A stretch of DNA of 64,000 bases from Fictibacillus marinisediminis (GTDB taxonomy: Bacteria; Bacillota; Bacilli; Bacillales; Fictibacillaceae), in contig NZ_JAIWJX010000002.1 in NCBI RefSeq assembly GCF_023149135.1, positions 1,364,001 through 1,428,000 on the forward strand, in the 5' to 3' direction. Positions 1 through 7,887 of the stretch are shown piece by piece (positions within the stretch are counted from its first letter, which is position 1; each line of letters begins with the position of its first letter). The position numbers were made by a program, and so were the translations under genes. Below the pieces are notes generated by a model. That model was not told where the DNA came from and searched no databases. It saw only the letters and a list, made by a program, of their open reading frames with translations.

Positions 1-1
1 G

Positions 2-175
2 GGTTCACCGAAAGTGACGCTTGCTAAATCCATTGCTCCCGACGTTAAAGCCGACCTTATAGTTTGTGGAGCGACGGGTATGAATGCGGTAGACAGGGTG
101 TTCATGGGAAGTGTATCTGAGCATACGACTCGCTATGCGAGATGCGATGTGCTGATCGTAAGAAATGATCAATAA
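2..175 (+). CDS. universal stress protein UspA family, C-terminal part (5' end outside window)
   Basis: An open frame enters from the left edge and ends at TAA 173-175, giving 57 residues. It contains [20 protein letters not shown] followed by [18 protein letters not shown], the typical C-terminal Usp nucleotide-binding signature (G-x2-G-x9-G-[ST]) and final beta strand. Usp proteins are cytoplasmic ATP-binding stress proteins; the specific role is unknown. The stop lies 13 nt before the next start, so it may be co-transcribed with the alcohol dehydrogenase. Only the C-terminus is visible, so subfamily cannot be judged. Confidence 0.8.
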   Translation, partial: GSPKVTLAKSIAPDVKADLIVCGATGMNAVDRVFMGSVSEHTTRYARCDVLIVRNDQ

Positions 176-188
176 TGGAGGAATTCTA

Positions 189-1199
189 ATGAAAGCTGCT
201 GTAGTAAATGAATTTAAACAATCCTTAGAAGTAAAAGATATGCCACCCGTAATCGAACACGGGGAAGTTCTTGTTAAGATTAAAGCATGCGGCGTCTGTC
301 ATACCGATCTGCATGCCGCTCATGGCGACTGGCCTGTTAAGCCGAAGCTGCCTCTTATTCCGGGCCATGAGGGTGTTGGTGTGATTGAACAAGTAGGCCC
401 TGGCGTTCACCATCTGAAAGTTGGAGATCGTGTAGGTATTCCATGGCTGTATTCAGCATGCGGACATTGTGAGTATTGTTTGAGCGGTCAGGAAACACTC
501 TGTAAAGATCAGAAGAATGCCGGTTATTCAGTAGATGGCGGTTATGCTCAATATTGCAAAGCAGATGCTGATTATGTGATTAAAGTACCAGAATCTTTAT
601 CTTTTGAAGAAGTTGCACCCATTTTTTGTGCAGGTGTTACCACCTATAAAGCTTTAAAAGTAAGTGAAGCTAAACCTGGTGATTGGGTAGCGATATTCGG
701 AGTCGGGGGTCTTGGCCATGTAGCCGTCCAATATGCTAAAGCCATGGGATTTCATATTGTGGCAGTGGATACGAGCGATGATAAATTAGAACTTGCAAAG
801 GATTTAGGAGCTGAACTTACTGTAAATGCAGTTAAAGAGGATACTGCAGCCATCATTCAAAAACAACTGGAAGGTGTCAAGGCCTCTATTTGTACCGCTG
901 TATCGAAAACGGCCTTTAGCCAAGCCTATCAGTCTGTTAAACGAGGAGGAACTCTCGTTGCGGTTGGCCTTCCGCCGGAAGAATTGCCGATTCCTATTTT
1001 TGATACAGTCTTAAATGGAGTTAAAGTGGTCGGTTCCATCGTTGGAACACGCAAAGATCTTCAAGAAGCGCTGCAATTTGCAGCAGAGGGAAAAGTTAAA
1101 ACCATGATTGAAGTACAGCCGCTTGAAAAAATCAATGAAGTTTTTGAGCGAATGGAAAACGGAACGATTAATGGCAGAATCGTTCTAAAAATAGATTGA
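189..1199 (+). CDS. adhP: zinc-dependent alcohol dehydrogenase (AdhP/AdhT type)
   Basis: Medium-chain dehydrogenase of 336 residues, very close to Bacillus AdhT as I recall it. Catalytic zinc ligands are visible in [18 protein letters not shown] and GHEGVGVIE, the structural-zinc cysteines in [17 protein letters not shown], and the NAD-binding Rossmann glycines in [17 protein letters not shown]. It should interconvert primary alcohols and aldehydes with NAD(H) in the cytoplasm. I chose ATG 189 over the upstream ATG 165 because GGAGG at 178-182 sits correctly before it and because family members begin MKAAVV. A strong terminator follows directly. Full length, no defect seen. Confidence 0.95.
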   Translation: MKAAVVNEFKQSLEVKDMPPVIEHGEVLVKIKACGVCHTDLHAAHGDWPVKPKLPLIPGHEGVGVIEQVGPGVHHLKVGDRVGIPWLYSACGHCEYCLSGQETLCKDQKNAGYSVDGGYAQYCKADADYVIKVPESLSFEEVAPIFCAGVTTYKALKVSEAKPGDWVAIFGVGGLGHVAVQYAKAMGFHIVAVDTSDDKLELAKDLGAELTVNAVKEDTAAIIQKQLEGVKASICTAVSKTAFSQAYQSVKRGGTLVAVGLPPEELPIPIFDTVLNGVKVVGSIVGTRKDLQEALQFAAEGKVKTMIEVQPLEKINEVFERMENGTINGRIVLKID

Positions 1200-1205
1200 T
1201 TGTAA

Positions 1206-1237
1206 AGAGGGCAGATTTAAAGTCTGTCCTCTTTTTC
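1206..1237 (+). terminator. rho-independent terminator after adhP
   Basis: AGAGGGCAGA and TCTGTCCTCT pair around a short loop and are followed by a T run. It lies a few bases after the adhP stop. Confidence 0.85.
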
Positions 1238-1296
1238 TTTTTACGTACTGAAAAGCTCAAAGTAGGAATTCTGCTAAGAGACCGAATACAAAAGAA

Positions 1297-1497
1297 AAGC
1301 GGGGAGGGATGAGGCCGGATGGTGTTACAAGAGGAAGACTTGCAAAGAATAGAGCAGGGATCTTGATCTCAACCGTCGACCTGAACCAGGAGTACTATGA
1401 TTCTACTAAAGCATGGCGGGATAACGCCATGAATCACAAGTTTCACAGCGGAACACTTGTCAATGATCCCCGAAGTGCAAACAGAAAGGAACTTTGA
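1297..1497 (+). pseudogene. C-terminal remnant of a carbon-nitrogen hydrolase (nitrilase superfamily)
   Basis: A 60-odd-codon frame ending at 1497 reads PDGVTRGRLAKNRAGILI, then STVDLNQEYYDSTKAW, then HSGTLVNDPRSANRKEL. This is how the C-terminus of beta-ureidopropionase / N-carbamoyl-amidase-like members of the nitrilase superfamily looks, by memory of the family. The catalytic Glu-Lys-Cys region, which lies well upstream in the roughly 290-residue enzyme, is absent: upstream sequence runs straight into the adhP terminator region. An ATG at 1309 with GGGGAGGG before it could start a short peptide, but this is most simply a deletion remnant. Confidence 0.6.
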
Positions 1498-1551
1498 AAG
1501 CTTTTTTTATATTCGTACTGCATTGTTTTTCAGTTTATTTTTCCAAATGCA

Positions 1552-1580
1552 AAAAAGGCAGTGCGCATAGCACTCCCTTC
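1552..1580 (-). terminator. terminator after comJ (minus strand)
   Basis: On the minus strand GGGAGTGC, loop TATGC, GCACTGCC is followed by six T. One mismatch in the stem. It lies just beyond the comJ stop. Confidence 0.65.
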
Positions 1581-1596
1581 CTCACCTCATTTCGTT

Positions 1597-1992
1597 TTAA
1601 TTTGGTACAAATTGCAGTTCATAGCGCACTTTATACAGGCCGTTCGCTTTCGGCTGCCCCAGTGGAACGGTATCAGCATAGAGTGTATATTCACCAGGTT
1701 CAACGGTGAATTCCAAGCTGTTGGCACCAACGCTTGATACCATAATTCCTTCAGCTTCAACCTTGAAAGGAAGAGAAAACGTGCGCGTGGAATTCACGTT
1801 TTTGTCATAATGAAGAGGTGAAGAGACAGCAATCTCACATTTGTAGTCCGACACTGCCTCGAAAGAAATGACTCCGTCCCTCAGGATGTAGCCACGTTTG
1901 ATATCGGCATCTGTCCAGTCTAAAAAGGGTTTTTTGATCCCTTTGTTGTATACAATTAATTGGGAATAGGAAACGGTTAGCTCACTTATCAA
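1597..1992 (-). CDS. comJ: ComJ (Nin), inhibitor of the DNA-entry nuclease NucA
   Basis: 131 residues, the usual ComJ length. Family marks are SELTVSYSQLIVYN near the N-terminus, DWTDADIKRGYILRDGVISF and the FKVEAEGIMVSS segment. In B. subtilis, ComJ (Nin) is encoded directly downstream of nucA and inhibits that membrane-associated nuclease, which cuts DNA during transformation. AAAAGGAGG precedes the ATG at a good distance. The gene is intact here, but the nucA copy upstream in the same orientation is truncated (next feature), so its partner must be elsewhere or lost. Confidence 0.85.
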   Translation of the reverse strand: MISELTVSYSQLIVYNKGIKKPFLDWTDADIKRGYILRDGVISFEAVSDYKCEIAVSSPLHYDKNVNSTRTFSLPFKVEAEGIMVSSVGANSLEFTVEPGEYTLYADTVPLGQPKANGLYKVRYELQFVPN

Positions 1993-2038
1993 ATCGGTGT
2001 GCCTCCTTTTGAAAAGTTAAACGCTCTTCATGTTTATC

Positions 2039-2263
2039 TTATTGAACGATGAACAAAACCTTAGTTCCATCAGGATAGTCTTCTAGCTGGTTGCCAACCC
2101 AAGAACCTGCCCCACGATTATCGGATGGAGTTACATAACGGATGTCTGCCCCGTATCCGTCTTCTTCGCACATCGCCATAGGCCACTCATCTCGATCGTA
2201 GCCCAGCTTGGTAGGAATGCCTTTAAGCGACTCTTCTCTGCGCTGATCGGCACCCCCGTTACT
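2039..2263 (-). pseudogene. nucA: nucA, 5'-truncated DNA-entry nuclease remnant
   Basis: Translating the minus strand gives [35 protein letters not shown], then [20 protein letters not shown] and a normal C-terminus ending FIVQ at TAA 2039-2041. These are the conserved NucA/NucB motifs, including the catalytic DRDEWP region. Homology stops near 2263; the frame continues about 14 unrelated codons to a stop at 2306-2308 with no start codon. The N-terminal half with the signal/membrane anchor is missing. It lies 46 nt upstream of comJ, matching the nucA-nin order of B. subtilis. Confidence 0.85.
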
Positions 2264-2434
2264 TATTGTACTCTTAAATAATAGTGCTATATCATTAAAT
2301 TGGTTTTACTGGAATGTTAAGGGATTTTATCGGTTAATAGAACCATTGTAGAATTGATGCTTTTTTTAATGAGAAACTAGGAAAGCAACCCTAAGCTGAT
2401 TCTTCATTTAAATAAAGCAAAAGGAGGAAGAGCT

Positions 2435-2971
2435 ATGAAAACCTATATTGCATGGCTGAGGGGAATTAATGTAGGCGGCCATAAAAAGATAAAGATGGAA
2501 ACTTTGCGTGGACTTTTGGAATCGATGGGGCTTCAAAAGGTTAAAACATACATTCAGAGCGGGAATGTCATTTTGCAAGCTGATGAAGAAGAAAGGATGC
2601 TTCAGAAAAAAATAGAAGACAAAATTCTTGAGGAATTCGGTTTTGACGTAACCGTCATGCTGAGAACTCAGCATGAGTTAGAGGAAGCAATCTCATCGGT
2701 TCCCTTTGATCTCAATAAATTAAAAGAGGGTGAAACGATACACGTCATTTTCTTTCCGGAAGAGCCAGCGGAATCAGCGATTGAAATACTGAAGCCTTAT
2801 AAAAATGAGGACCTGGATTTTGTGGTCAGGAACCGGGAACTTTATCTTTTATACCGTAAAAGCCTTAGAGACATAAAATTTCCTGTTCAGAAATTGAAGA
2901 GTCCCGGCACAATGAGAAATTGGAACACCGTCAATAAGATGGCAGCCTTGGGGAAAGCCATCGACGAATAG
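2435..2971 (+). CDS. DUF1697 family protein
   Basis: 178 residues, standard for DUF1697. It opens KTYIAWLRGINVGGHKKIKM, the diagnostic N-terminus (ALLRGINVGG-type), followed by VKTYIQSGNVIL and a C-terminal LKSPGTMRNWNTVNKM. The family is small, soluble and without an established biochemical role. The start is well supported by AAAGGAGG. The gene heads a same-strand group with two acetyltransferases; gaps of 36 and 11 nt suggest one transcript. Confidence 0.85.
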   Translation: MKTYIAWLRGINVGGHKKIKMETLRGLLESMGLQKVKTYIQSGNVILQADEEERMLQKKIEDKILEEFGFDVTVMLRTQHELEEAISSVPFDLNKLKEGETIHVIFFPEEPAESAIEILKPYKNEDLDFVVRNRELYLLYRKSLRDIKFPVQKLKSPGTMRNWNTVNKMAALGKAIDE

Positions 2972-3007
2972 AAAGAAGAGATGAATCAATAGAGAGGAAG
3001 AAGAAAT

Positions 3008-3436
3008 ATGTTATTGAGAGAAGCCGAGAAGAAGGATATCCCTGAACTTGCAGATTTGATGGGAGAACTGGGGTATCCGACAGAAACAAAAGCGATGGAG
3101 GAGCGGTTTGCTAAAATCGCAGTTCATCCTGATTACCACACAATTGTAGCAGAAAAAGACGCAGAACTTGTTGGGATGATCGGAATGTTTAGAGGCCTTT
3201 CCTATGAAAAAGACGAACCGTCCATACGAATTATTGCGTTGGTTGTTAAAGAAGAGGTTCGTAATCAAAAGATCGGCCAGCAGCTGCTCGAACAGGCAGA
3301 AGAATGGGCAAGCCGACAGGGCGTTCGAAAGCTGGCTGTGAATACCGGAAAACGGAGAGTGGAGTCCCATCTCTTTTATAAAAACAGAGGTTTTGAAGAG
3401 ACAGGGGCAGGGTTTTACAAATCGCTGGAAAAATAG
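3008..3436 (+). CDS. GNAT family N-acetyltransferase
   Basis: 142 residues forming a single GNAT fold. The acetyl-CoA site motif A is visible as ALVVKEEVRNQKIGQQLLE, followed by AEEWASRQG and the late FYKNRGFEETG beta strand. Substrate cannot be inferred. AGAGAGGAAGAA precedes the ATG. The next gene begins 11 nt after the stop and encodes another GNAT, so the pair is probably co-expressed. Confidence 0.85.
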   Translation: MLLREAEKKDIPELADLMGELGYPTETKAMEERFAKIAVHPDYHTIVAEKDAELVGMIGMFRGLSYEKDEPSIRIIALVVKEEVRNQKIGQQLLEQAEEWASRQGVRKLAVNTGKRRVESHLFYKNRGFEETGAGFYKSLEK

Positions 3437-3447
3437 GAGGAGTTCAA

Positions 3448-3954
3448 ATGGAAGTCAGAGAACTGGCAGCAGCGGACGCTGAGGAATATTGGACACTAAG
3501 GCTGGAGGCATTGATGCTTTCTCCAGAGGCATTTGCAACGAGTTATGAGGAAGCGGTTAAGCGGAAGAATCCGATTGAACGAGTAAAAGAAAATTTCAAT
3601 GCTGATGGGAGCCATACATTCGGCGCCTTTTTAGACGGAGACATGGTCGGCATCGTCACCCTCATACAAGAAAGCTATAGGAAAATGAGCCATAAAGCCA
3701 ATATCTTTGCCATGTATGTGACCTCCCGCAGCAGAGGAAAAGGTACAGGAAAAGCCTTAATGGAAGCTGCGATCCAAAAAGCAAAGGATATGGGAGAAAT
3801 CGAGAAGATCAACCTGACCGTCGTTTCTAGCAACGAACGCGCAAAAAAGCTGTATACCAGCTTAGGCTTTGCATCGTATGGAACGGAAAAAAGGGCAATG
3901 CAGGTCGACGGGGTTTTTTATGATGAGGACCATATGGAACTTTTTGTGAAATAA
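3448..3954 (+). CDS. GNAT family N-acetyltransferase
   Basis: 168 residues with acetyl-CoA motif AMYVTSRSRGKGTGKALMEA and the C-terminal NERAKKLYTSLGFASYGTE. It belongs to the same broad family as its neighbour but is not a close duplicate. AGGAGG lies 7 nt before the ATG. Last gene of the DUF1697-GNAT-GNAT group; no clear terminator was found before the LysR gene. Confidence 0.85.
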   Translation: MEVRELAAADAEEYWTLRLEALMLSPEAFATSYEEAVKRKNPIERVKENFNADGSHTFGAFLDGDMVGIVTLIQESYRKMSHKANIFAMYVTSRSRGKGTGKALMEAAIQKAKDMGEIEKINLTVVSSNERAKKLYTSLGFASYGTEKRAMQVDGVFYDEDHMELFVK

Positions 3955-4060
3955 CGGTAATCTAAGCTGCTGACCATCTCAACTCTTTTCTGCAAAAGAC
4001 TAGTCCTCCTGCTTCCATGGTAAAATAACGGAAGATGAGAAGATGGCGACGGAGGTTTTT

Positions 4061-4954
4061 ATGGATTTAAACTATTTTTATACGTTTAAGGAAGTGGCGA
4101 AGTGGGGCAGCTTTACCCGGGCTGGTCAGGAACTGGGCTACGCGCAATCAAGTGTAACCACCCAGGTTAAAAAACTGGAAGACCAATACAAAGTAAGGCT
4201 CTTTGAGCGTTCCGGACAAAAGATGGTGCTCACCCAATCAGGGGAGGATCTGCTTTTTTATGTGGACAAAATCCTCAGCCTGCTTGAAGAAGCGAGCGAG
4301 CGCCTGACCGATGAAAGAAACCTGCGAGGCAGTATACGGATTGGAACGGTGGAATCATTGGCGGCTTATTTTATTACCCCTTACATCAAAGCGCTAAAGG
4401 ATCAGCATCCATCACTAAAAATTATGCTTGAAGCTGGACTCTGTCCAAACCTCGTTCAAGGTATTCTTGAAGGAAAGTTTGATATTGCCGTATTGCTTGA
4501 CCGAATTCAGTCGTCAAACGACCTGGAGGTTATTCCGATCAGAAAAGAGCAGATGGTTATGGTAGCCTCACCAAAGCATGAATGGAGCACTCAAAACAGT
4601 GTAGCGGCCGATGATTTAAAACACGAGACCATCATTCTGACAGAAGAGGGATGCCCGTACAGAACGCTTCTTGAACAGCTCCTTGCCGAACATAGCATAC
4701 AGCCTCAATCCGTGATTTCTTTCAGCAGCCTGGAAGCCATTAAGCAGTGTGTAGCTGATGACCTGGGTGTAGCCCTTGTACCTGAAATCGCAGTCCAAAA
4801 GGAATTGGCTTCTGGAAAACTGCAAAGGATTCCATTTGAAGATGAAAGCATCCATCTCTATTCTCAGATCATCTACAGCAAGAAAAAATATCTTTCCACA
4901 CCAATAAGGCAGTTTATTGAACTCGTTAACGACACAGATCATCAAAATAATTGA
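4061..4954 (+). CDS. LysR family transcriptional regulator
   Basis: 297 residues. Residues 1-60 form the winged helix-turn-helix (FKEVAKWGSFTRAGQELGYA, then QSSVTTQVKKLE), followed by the effector-binding domain typical of LysR proteins. ATG 4061 is chosen because GGAGG stands just before it and because family members begin directly at the helix (MDLNYFYTF). It is 90 nt upstream of a damaged iron-type alcohol dehydrogenase gene in the same direction, and a dyad lies between them, so control of that gene is plausible. Confidence 0.9.
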   Translation: MDLNYFYTFKEVAKWGSFTRAGQELGYAQSSVTTQVKKLEDQYKVRLFERSGQKMVLTQSGEDLLFYVDKILSLLEEASERLTDERNLRGSIRIGTVESLAAYFITPYIKALKDQHPSLKIMLEAGLCPNLVQGILEGKFDIAVLLDRIQSSNDLEVIPIRKEQMVMVASPKHEWSTQNSVAADDLKHETIILTEEGCPYRTLLEQLLAEHSIQPQSVISFSSLEAIKQCVADDLGVALVPEIAVQKELASGKLQRIPFEDESIHLYSQIIYSKKKYLSTPIRQFIELVNDTDHQNN

Positions 4955-4988
4955 TAATGACTATTAAAAATTCTCCATACCTCTCGCT

Positions 4989-5019
4989 GGTTTCTTTCTG
5001 ATAAAGTGAGAAGGAAACC
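4989..5019 (+). promoter_or_regulatory. inverted repeat between lysR and the alcohol dehydrogenase, possible operator
   Basis: GGTTTCTTTCT (4989-4999) and AGAAGGAAACC (5009-5019) are inverted copies with one mismatch and a 9-nt spacer. The position, 26 nt before the downstream start codon and just after lysR, suits an operator. The size differs from the classical short T-N11-A LysR box, so the assignment is tentative. Confidence 0.35.
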
Positions 5020-5044
5020 AATAAATAGAGGTGCAGATAAAAAT

Positions 5045-6190
5045 ATGAAAACATTCGTTCAGTATAATCCAACGAAACTTTTTTTGGGAAAGGACAAATC
5101 AGCCAGCTTTTCCAAGAGCTTGATAAATTAGGCAGCTCAGTAAAAGTACTCGTCGTTTATGGCGGAGTATGAGGTGATGAATGAATTAAAACGTGCAAAA
5201 GCTCAAGTCTTTGAACTGTCAGGCGTAGAACCGAACCCGCGTTTATCAACCGTCCATAAAGGCGTAGACATCTGTAAAGAAGAAAAAATTGACTTGCTGC
5301 TTGCAGTAGGCGGAGGCAGTGTCATTGATTGCACAAAAGCCATCGCGATTGGTGCAAAGTATGATGGTGATACTTGGGATCTGATCACCCGCAAAGCAGA
5401 GATTAAGGATGCATTGCCGATCGGTACAGTCTTAACACTTGCGGCAACAGGTTCAGAAATGAACTCGACATCAGTGATTACGAACTGGGATACGAAGGAT
5501 AAGCTTGGCTGGTCGTCGCCTCAGGTTCATCCTGTGTTTTCGATTCTAGATCCAGTTTATACCTTTTCTGTTCCGCGCGACCAGACGGTTTACGGCATCG
5601 TGGACAGCATGTCTCACGCGCTTGAAAGCTATTTCCACCGTACAAAAAATTCACCGATGATTGACGGCTTTATCGAATCCTTACTTCGTACCGCCATTCA
5701 AACTGGTCCAAAGCTTTTGGAGGACATGCAGTCGTTTGACCACCGGGAAACGATGATGTATTTAAGCACAACCGCTTTCAATGATACGCTCTTGAACGGG
5801 ACAGATGGAGGGGACTGGGCCACACACAGGATCGAGCATGCGGTTTCTGCTCTATATGACATTCCGCATGGCGGCGGTTTGGCCATCCTTTTCCCGAACT
5901 GGCTGGAGCATGTGCTGGAGGAAGATCCATCGCGTGTGAAGCAGCTTGCGGTTAATGTTTTTGGAATGGATCCTTCCGGCAAGACCGACAGTGAACTGGC
6001 TAAAGAAGGCGCAAAAGCGCTCCGAGATTTCTGGAACTCGCTTGGTGCACCAAGTACGCTTCGTGACTATGGCATAGACGACAGCCAATTTGACAGCATC
6101 GTCGAAAAAACGTTTATCAAACCTGGATTGGGCACTTATAAAGAGCTCGATCCTGAATCTGTGATGGATATTTTGAGAAAATCACTTTAA
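5045..6190 (+). pseudogene. iron-containing alcohol dehydrogenase (YugJ/BdhA type), frameshifted
   Basis: The protein would be about 387 residues. ATG 5045 with upstream GAGGTG starts KTFVQYNPTKLFLGK, then the frame breaks at a seven-T run (5079-5085). Frame -1 continues [20 protein letters not shown] and VVYGG to about 5166. There a second break removes the rest of the glycine-rich nucleotide-binding loop (family GGGSIKKNGLYD). The remaining 340 codons are normal: [31 protein letters not shown], and the iron ligands in [11 protein letters not shown] and [14 protein letters not shown] start at 5159 could give an N-truncated protein lacking part of the cofactor site, probably inactive. Confidence 0.85.
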
Positions 6191-6191
6191 T

Positions 6192-6425
6192 AAAGGCTGT
6201 TTTCGTAACCTTTGTTGCTCTTAGGAGGGGTTGATTTCCGTTTCAGGATGCTCGCTTTCCGCGGGGCGTGCGGTGAGCCTCCTCGGCGTACGCGCCTGTG
6301 GGTCTCACCTGTCCCGCTTCTCCCGCAGGAGTCTCGCACCTTATACTCCAATCAACTTGTCAATGAAGGCTGTTTACAAAAATGACCCAAAAGCAACAAT
6401 CTTTTAGAAAAGAGCTTTAATAAAA
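6192..6425. repeat. dispersed Bacillus-type intergenic repeat element
   Basis: The core 6230-6356 begins GTTGATT and ends AATCAAC (inverted ends). It is GC-rich with internal motifs GCTCGCTTTCCGCGGGGC, GGTGAGCCTCCTCGGCG, GTCTCACCTGTCCCGC and CCCGCAGGAGTCTCGCACC, which I recognise as a dispersed non-coding element found many times in several Bacillus-group genomes. Outer flanks are also inverted (TTTGTTGCT at 6210 versus AGCAACAA near 6391) and both sides carry AAGGCTGTTT. No open frame. It fills the whole gap between the dehydrogenase pseudogene and the terminator. Confidence 0.7.
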
Positions 6426-6471
6426 AACAGGCTCTCATTACCCCCATTAAAGGGGATGAGAGCTTGTTTTC
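6423..6471. terminator. bidirectional terminator between dehydrogenase pseudogene/repeat and dinB-like gene
   Basis: GCTCTCAT..CCCC pairs with GGGGATGAGAGC, with A-rich sequence on the left and T-rich sequence on the right, so it can act on both strands. It touches the minus-strand gene stop at 6472. Confidence 0.8.
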
Positions 6472-7008
6472 TTATTGCCTCGGAAAATCTTCGCTGCTAA
6501 AATAACGTTCCTTTAAAATCCCAAGATGATGTTTCTCATGGCCTGCGATAATGTAAGCAATAGCCCTGACAGTAACGTCTGAACCATTTGCATTCCCTCT
6601 TCGGGTCCATGTTTCCTCATCTATGCTTTTTATTAGCAGTATCGTAGACTGGCGGGCATTTTGTGCTTGCTGTAATAACTCAGAAAGCGGCTGTCTGTCA
6701 AAGTGGGTCTGTTCCACATAGGCATTTTCATCAAAACCAGGAAGCATCCCTTTATCGCCTCGTGCGATCGAAAGCAGCCGAAACCCCATAATTCGTTCCG
6801 TATCCGTCATATGACCGATGACTTCTTTTATGCTCCACTTGTGAGGTCCATATCTAAACAGTCCTTGCTGCTCGGTAAGGTTTTGTACCAACTGCCGCGT
6901 TTCTTCAGCCTGTTCTTCTAATAGATTGACGATGTCCTGTTCAGGCAGAGCCTTTATGTATTTCTCGTAATAGGAATTATACTCATTGGTATCTGGTTTG
7001 CTTCGCAT
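6472..7008 (-). CDS. DinB family (YfiT-like) putative metal-dependent protein
   Basis: 178 residues with the four-helix DinB/YfiT fold signature. The three expected metal-binding histidines are in HKWSIKEVIGHMTDTER and AGHEKHHLGILKERY. Members of this family include bacillithiol/thiol S-transferases and hydrolases; the substrate cannot be told. The start is set at ATG 7008 because AGAGGGGGATATTGCA precedes it; the longer frame adds a 21-residue, non-family N-terminus. Monocistronic, divergent from the cat-like gene. Confidence 0.85.
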   Translation of the reverse strand: MRSKPDTNEYNSYYEKYIKALPEQDIVNLLEEQAEETRQLVQNLTEQQGLFRYGPHKWSIKEVIGHMTDTERIMGFRLLSIARGDKGMLPGFDENAYVEQTHFDRQPLSELLQQAQNARQSTILLIKSIDEETWTRRGNANGSDVTVRAIAYIIAGHEKHHLGILKERYFSSEDFPRQ

Positions 7009-7144
7009 TGCAATATCCCCCTCTAATCGTTTTATTGTAACTATAATATGAACCTTAAAAAGAATAAACAAAATTGTCTGGCATCAGAATGGAAATTAAA
7101 GTTGGAATGGATGTATATGGAATTTAGGGATTATTAAGTTTGGG

Positions 7145-7174
7145 ATGAAAGAGATGGTGATCACAGTGAATTAA
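7145..7174 (+). CDS. 9-codon leader peptide upstream of the cat-like gene
   Basis: ATG 7145 to TAA 7172-7174 encodes MKEMVITVN; an internal ATG at 7154 would give MVITVN. The stop is immediately followed by the first base of a stem that hides the ribosome binding site of the acetyltransferase gene. This is the arrangement of the leader ORFs of inducible cat (cat-86, pC194) and erm genes, in which a drug-stalled ribosome opens the stem. The ribosome binding site of the leader is weak (GGG, or GATGAAAGAG for the second ATG). Inferred from architecture, not from similarity. Confidence 0.5.
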   Translation: MKEMVITVN

Positions 7175-7212
7175 CCCTCCTGCAAAAGAACAGTCAATAC
7201 TTTTCAGGAGGG
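7175..7212 (+). promoter_or_regulatory. stem-loop sequestering the Shine-Dalgarno of the cat-like gene (translational attenuator)
   Basis: CCCTCCTG (7175-7182) is the exact complement of CAGGAGGG (7205-7212), which contains the Shine-Dalgarno for ATG 7220. The stem continues with AAAAG (7184-7188) and CTTTT (7200-7204) after one bulged C, giving 13 pairs around an 11-nt loop. In the folded mRNA the start region is closed. Together with the leader ORF ending directly at the stem this looks like antibiotic-inducible translational attenuation. Confidence 0.7.
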
Positions 7213-7219
7213 AAAAACA

Positions 7220-7843
7220 ATGGAAAGGAACGTGTTTGAAAGCTGGAGAAAAAGCCATATGATGAAGGCGCATGTAACCAATCCGAATCTTGTAATCGGG
7301 GAATATACCTATTATTCTGGTTTTTATCACAAGGAACATTTTCAAGAATATTGTGTTCGATATCTTTCTGAGAAAAAGGGTGAAGACCAGCTGATCATCG
7401 GCAAATTCTGTTCGATCGGTTCAGGTGCTCTCTTTATCATGTCAGGAAACCAAGGTCATCGGTACGACTGGACGACAACCTATCCTTTCTTTTATACAGA
7501 TGATGACTGGGGAGGGAGCTGTGACGGGTACAGACCTTCAGGTGATACAGTAATAGGCAATGACGTGTGGATCGGAACGGAGTCAATGATTATGCCCGGT
7601 GTACGAATCGGTGATGGAGCGGTTATTGCGGCGAGGGCAGTGGTTACAAAAGACGTCGGACCTTACACAATCGTTGGCGGAAACCCTGCCAAAGTGATTA
7701 AGAAGAGGTTTACTGATACTCAGATTAGTATGTTGATGGAGATGAGATGGTGGGACTGGCCAGAAGAGAAAATAAAGAGATATATGAAGCTCCTCTGTTC
7801 TGGGAGAATAGAAGAACTATATAAAGAGCATATACGAGGATAA
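7220..7843 (+). CDS. catB: type B chloramphenicol acetyltransferase (CatB / xenobiotic acetyltransferase family)
   Basis: 207 residues, left-handed parallel beta-helix (hexapeptide) acetyltransferase. It follows CatB proteins along its length as I recall them: [37 protein letters not shown], the catalytic-His segment [47 protein letters not shown], and the C-terminal [13 protein letters not shown]. It would transfer acetyl from acetyl-CoA to chloramphenicol or a related drug (Vat relatives act on streptogramin A). Translation appears controlled by the upstream hairpin and leader ORF. Activity on chloramphenicol is inferred from similarity. Confidence 0.85.
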   Translation: MERNVFESWRKSHMMKAHVTNPNLVIGEYTYYSGFYHKEHFQEYCVRYLSEKKGEDQLIIGKFCSIGSGALFIMSGNQGHRYDWTTTYPFFYTDDDWGGSCDGYRPSGDTVIGNDVWIGTESMIMPGVRIGDGAVIAARAVVTKDVGPYTIVGGNPAKVIKKRFTDTQISMLMEMRWWDWPEEKIKRYMKLLCSGRIEELYKEHIRG

Positions 7844-7846
7844 TTG

Positions 7847-7884
7847 AAAGAGGCACCCGATTAAAAATGGAGTGCCTCTTTTTT
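7847..7884 (+). terminator. terminator after catB-like gene
   Basis: AAAGAGGCAC pairs with GTGCCTCTTT and is followed by T residues. Confidence 0.85.
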
Positions 7885-7887
7885 GAA

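Noticed and set aside
2264..2434. Possible missing N-terminal half of nucA in another frame
   Set aside because: No signal peptide or NucA-like sequence found in any minus frame; the region appears unrelated.
7009..7144. Search for a clear sigma-A promoter of the catB-like gene
   Set aside because: Several weak pairs (TTGTCT with TAAAGT, TTGGAA with TATATG) but none good enough to annotate.
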